A stretch of 34,176 nt of DNA, from NCBI GenBank assembly GCA_902604355.1, contig CACKYN010000010.1, positions 1 through 34,176 on the forward strand, written 5' to 3'. Position 1 is the stretch's first letter; each line of letters opens with the position of its first letter. The notes beneath the pieces are model-generated. The model was given only the letters and a program-made list of their open reading frames with translations. It had not been told where the DNA came from and ran no database searches. Below, in pieces: positions 32,779 through 34,176 of this stretch. The stretch comes from an uncultured Pelagibacteraceae bacterium. GTDB taxonomy: Bacteria > Pseudomonadota > Alphaproteobacteria > Pelagibacterales > Pelagibacteraceae. Position numbers and translations under genes: made by a program.

Positions 32779-34149
32779 TTATTTTATTTCTATTTTTTCA
32801 GGAAGTATACCCTTTGGTCGATACCTCATTATCAGCAACAAACCTAATCCCATCATTAAAAATCTAAAGTAAGGTACACTCTCTATTAAGTGAAGTTTTA
32901 GAGCGTGAGTTTCTGACATTCCTGCGGTAAAAAAGTTTATTAAGAATAAAGCAATTGGGGCAGCCTCTATCCATAAGAACCAAACTGCAAAACCACCCAA
33001 AATAGCTCCAAAATTATTTCCACTTCCCCCAACAATAACCATAACCCAAATCAAAAAAGTATATCTCATAGGTCTATAACTTCCTGGTGTAAACAATCCA
33101 TCTTGTGTCACTAACATTGCTCCTGCTATTCCGACAATTGCTGATCCTAAAATAAAAATTAATAAATGCTGTTTAACGACATTTTTTCCCATTGCATTAG
33201 CAGCTTCCTCATTATCTCTGATGGCTCTCATCATTCTGCCCCATGGAGAGTAAAGAGCCTTTTGTGTAAGGATTAATAAAATAATTACTACTGTCAAAAA
33301 TAATCCTGAATAACAAAGTTTTACAAATACAGACGAGCCTTCAATTACAAGTTGGTTTAATGTGGATTGTCGATCAGATAAATTAGAAATTAATTCTAAT
33401 TTCCCAGAATTAAATTTTTCAACCAAATTTATAAACCAATCCGTTGTTTGAAGGTCTACCTCGTAAGGAGCTGGTCTTTTAAGTCCAATTACATTTTTGA
33501 CACCTCTAGTTAACCAGTCCTCATGTTTTATAATTGCTATGACAATTTCTGATATTAAAAGAGTAGCGATCGCTAAATAGTCTGCTCTCAAGCCTAAGGC
33601 TACTTTTCCAACAATAAATGCTAAACCACCTGCAAAAAAAGCACCAACAATCCAAGAAAAAATAATTGGTAATCCAAAACCACCTAAAAAACCAGTCTTG
33701 GCTGGATTAACCGCTTCAATAGCTTCTATACCTGGCTCTGCTGAAAATCTTATTAATAAAATCCCTGAGATAATTATTACAGCAATACTGTATGTTCTCA
33801 TTTTGGATTTATTAAATCTTTTTAAAATAAATCTTATTATTAATACCATTGCTACAATAAGCCAGAGAGACATTAGTATATCAAACCCTCCCGCACTCCA
33901 CGCTTCTTGAACTGGATCAACAGAAATTAAAACTGCAGCTAGTCCTCCTAAAGCTGTGTAACCCATAATTCCAAAATTTATTAATCCTGCATAGCCCCAT
34001 TGAATATTTGCACCCATAGTCATAACTGCAGATATTAAACAGAGGTTAAAGATAGATAATGCAATATTCCAAGATTGAAAAATTCCAACCAATATTATTA
34101 AGGCCATCATAATACTGTATGCAGCGATTACATTTAAATTCTTTCTCAC
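32779..34149 (-). CDS. livM: LivM-type ABC transporter permease
   Basis: A 456-residue inner-membrane permease of the branched-chain amino acid/urea type (BPD_transp_2). MGANIQWGYAGLINFGIMGYTALGG near residue 45, RADYLAIATLLISEIVI near 190, WGRMMRAIRDNEEAANAMGKN (cytoplasmic coupling loop) and the ending YRPKGILPEK are family signatures. It is longer than E. coli LivM (425), with a polar loop near 225-270. The start is GTG at 34149, with AAAGGA about 8 bases before it; an in-frame TAA lies just upstream. The partner livH, livG and livF genes are not in the window. It converges on the LivK-type gene, with which it may form one importer. Confidence 0.9.
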   Translation of the reverse strand: MRKNLNVIAAYSIMMALIILVGIFQSWNIALSIFNLCLISAVMTMGANIQWGYAGLINFGIMGYTALGGLAAVLISVDPVQEAWSAGGFDILMSLWLIVAMVLIIRFILKRFNKSKMRTYSIAVIIISGILLIRFSAEPGIEAIEAVNPAKTGFLGGFGLPIIFSWIVGAFFAGGLAFIVGKVALGLRADYLAIATLLISEIVIAIIKHEDWLTRGVKNVIGLKRPAPYEVDLQTTDWFINLVEKFNSGKLELISNLSDRQSTLNQLVIEGSSVFVKLCYSGLFLTVVIILLILTQKALYSPWGRMMRAIRDNEEAANAMGKNVVKQHLLIFILGSAIVGIAGAMLVTQDGLFTPGSYRPMRYTFLIWVMVIVGGSGNNFGAILGGFAVWFLWIEAAPIALFLINFFTAGMSETHALKLHLIESVPYFRFLMMGLGLLLIMRYRPKGILPEKIEIK

Positions 34150-34161
34150 AATACTTTTCCT

Positions 34162-34176
34162 TTAAATATTCCTGAT
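34162..34176 (-). CDS. Probable end of the gene before livM (likely livH)
   Basis: In the livM reading frame, the bases before its GTG read Ile-Arg-Asn-Ile then TAA (34164-34162), 12 bases upstream of livM. This could be the C-terminus of the preceding permease gene, normally livH. Only four codons are visible, so it is a context-based guess. Confidence 0.2.
   Translation of the reverse strand: MRNI

Overview
The window is a piece of a small, very AT-rich (roughly 30% GC by eye) bacterial genome. Genes are packed almost end to end, with many TAATG or ATGA start/stop overlaps and convergent genes that meet within 0-5 bases. Gene content, codon bias to A/T and gene style all fit a streamlined marine alphaproteobacterium of the SAR11 clade (Pelagibacterales). 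I infer this from the sequence; I have not matched it to a named genome. No rRNA, tRNA, CRISPR array, IS element or phage gene was found, and no gap between genes exceeds about 130 bases.

Layout. (1) 1-2363, plus: the 3' part of a diaminopropionate ammonia-lyase-like PLP enzyme, overlapped by a class I DNA photolyase. (2) 2369-9814, minus: a tight eight-gene run read as csaA, a LysE/RhtB exporter, acnA, a YfgM-like protein, a BamB-like lipoprotein, a cupin-like protein, zapE and yjbQ. (3) 9842-13442: argE on plus, then an aldehyde dehydrogenase and an agmatinase-family ureohydrolase on minus. (4) 13497-14872, plus: a secreted HExxH metallopeptidase-like protein and a membrane-anchored cyclophilin. 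(5) 14869-18327: an inverted-order fatty-acid oxidation fusion (dehydrogenase then hydratase) divergent from a thiolase. (6) 18331-24806, minus: a six-gene unit with a EutA-like racemase, an ectoine-hydrolase-like M24 protein and a PotABCD-type ABC importer. (7) 24867-27208, plus: a hotdog thioesterase between two EamA/DMT transporters. (8) 27337-32653, plus: a luciferase-like flavin monooxygenase, a PF06684/DUF1185 protein, an alpha/beta hydrolase, an aldehyde dehydrogenase and a LivK-type binding protein. (9) 32704-34176, minus: livM, a possible 22-residue membrane peptide after it, and the probable last codons of the gene before livM.

How the genes work together. The window is dominated by scavenging and oxidation of small organic nitrogen and carbon compounds. 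Two units look like uptake-plus-catabolism modules with no obvious textbook counterpart. The first is the PotABCD-type importer co-transcribed with ectoine-hydrolase-like and EutA-like enzymes. Its binding-protein gene has its own consensus-like promoter, a strong Shine-Dalgarno and a downstream hairpin terminator inside the operon. The second is the monooxygenase/DUF1185/hydrolase/dehydrogenase operon, whose protein folds resemble the Rut pyrimidine-ring-opening pathway. It may open an N-heterocyclic or similar compound brought in by the adjacent Liv-type transporter. These are the best candidates here for undescribed biology; their substrates cannot be read from sequence alone.
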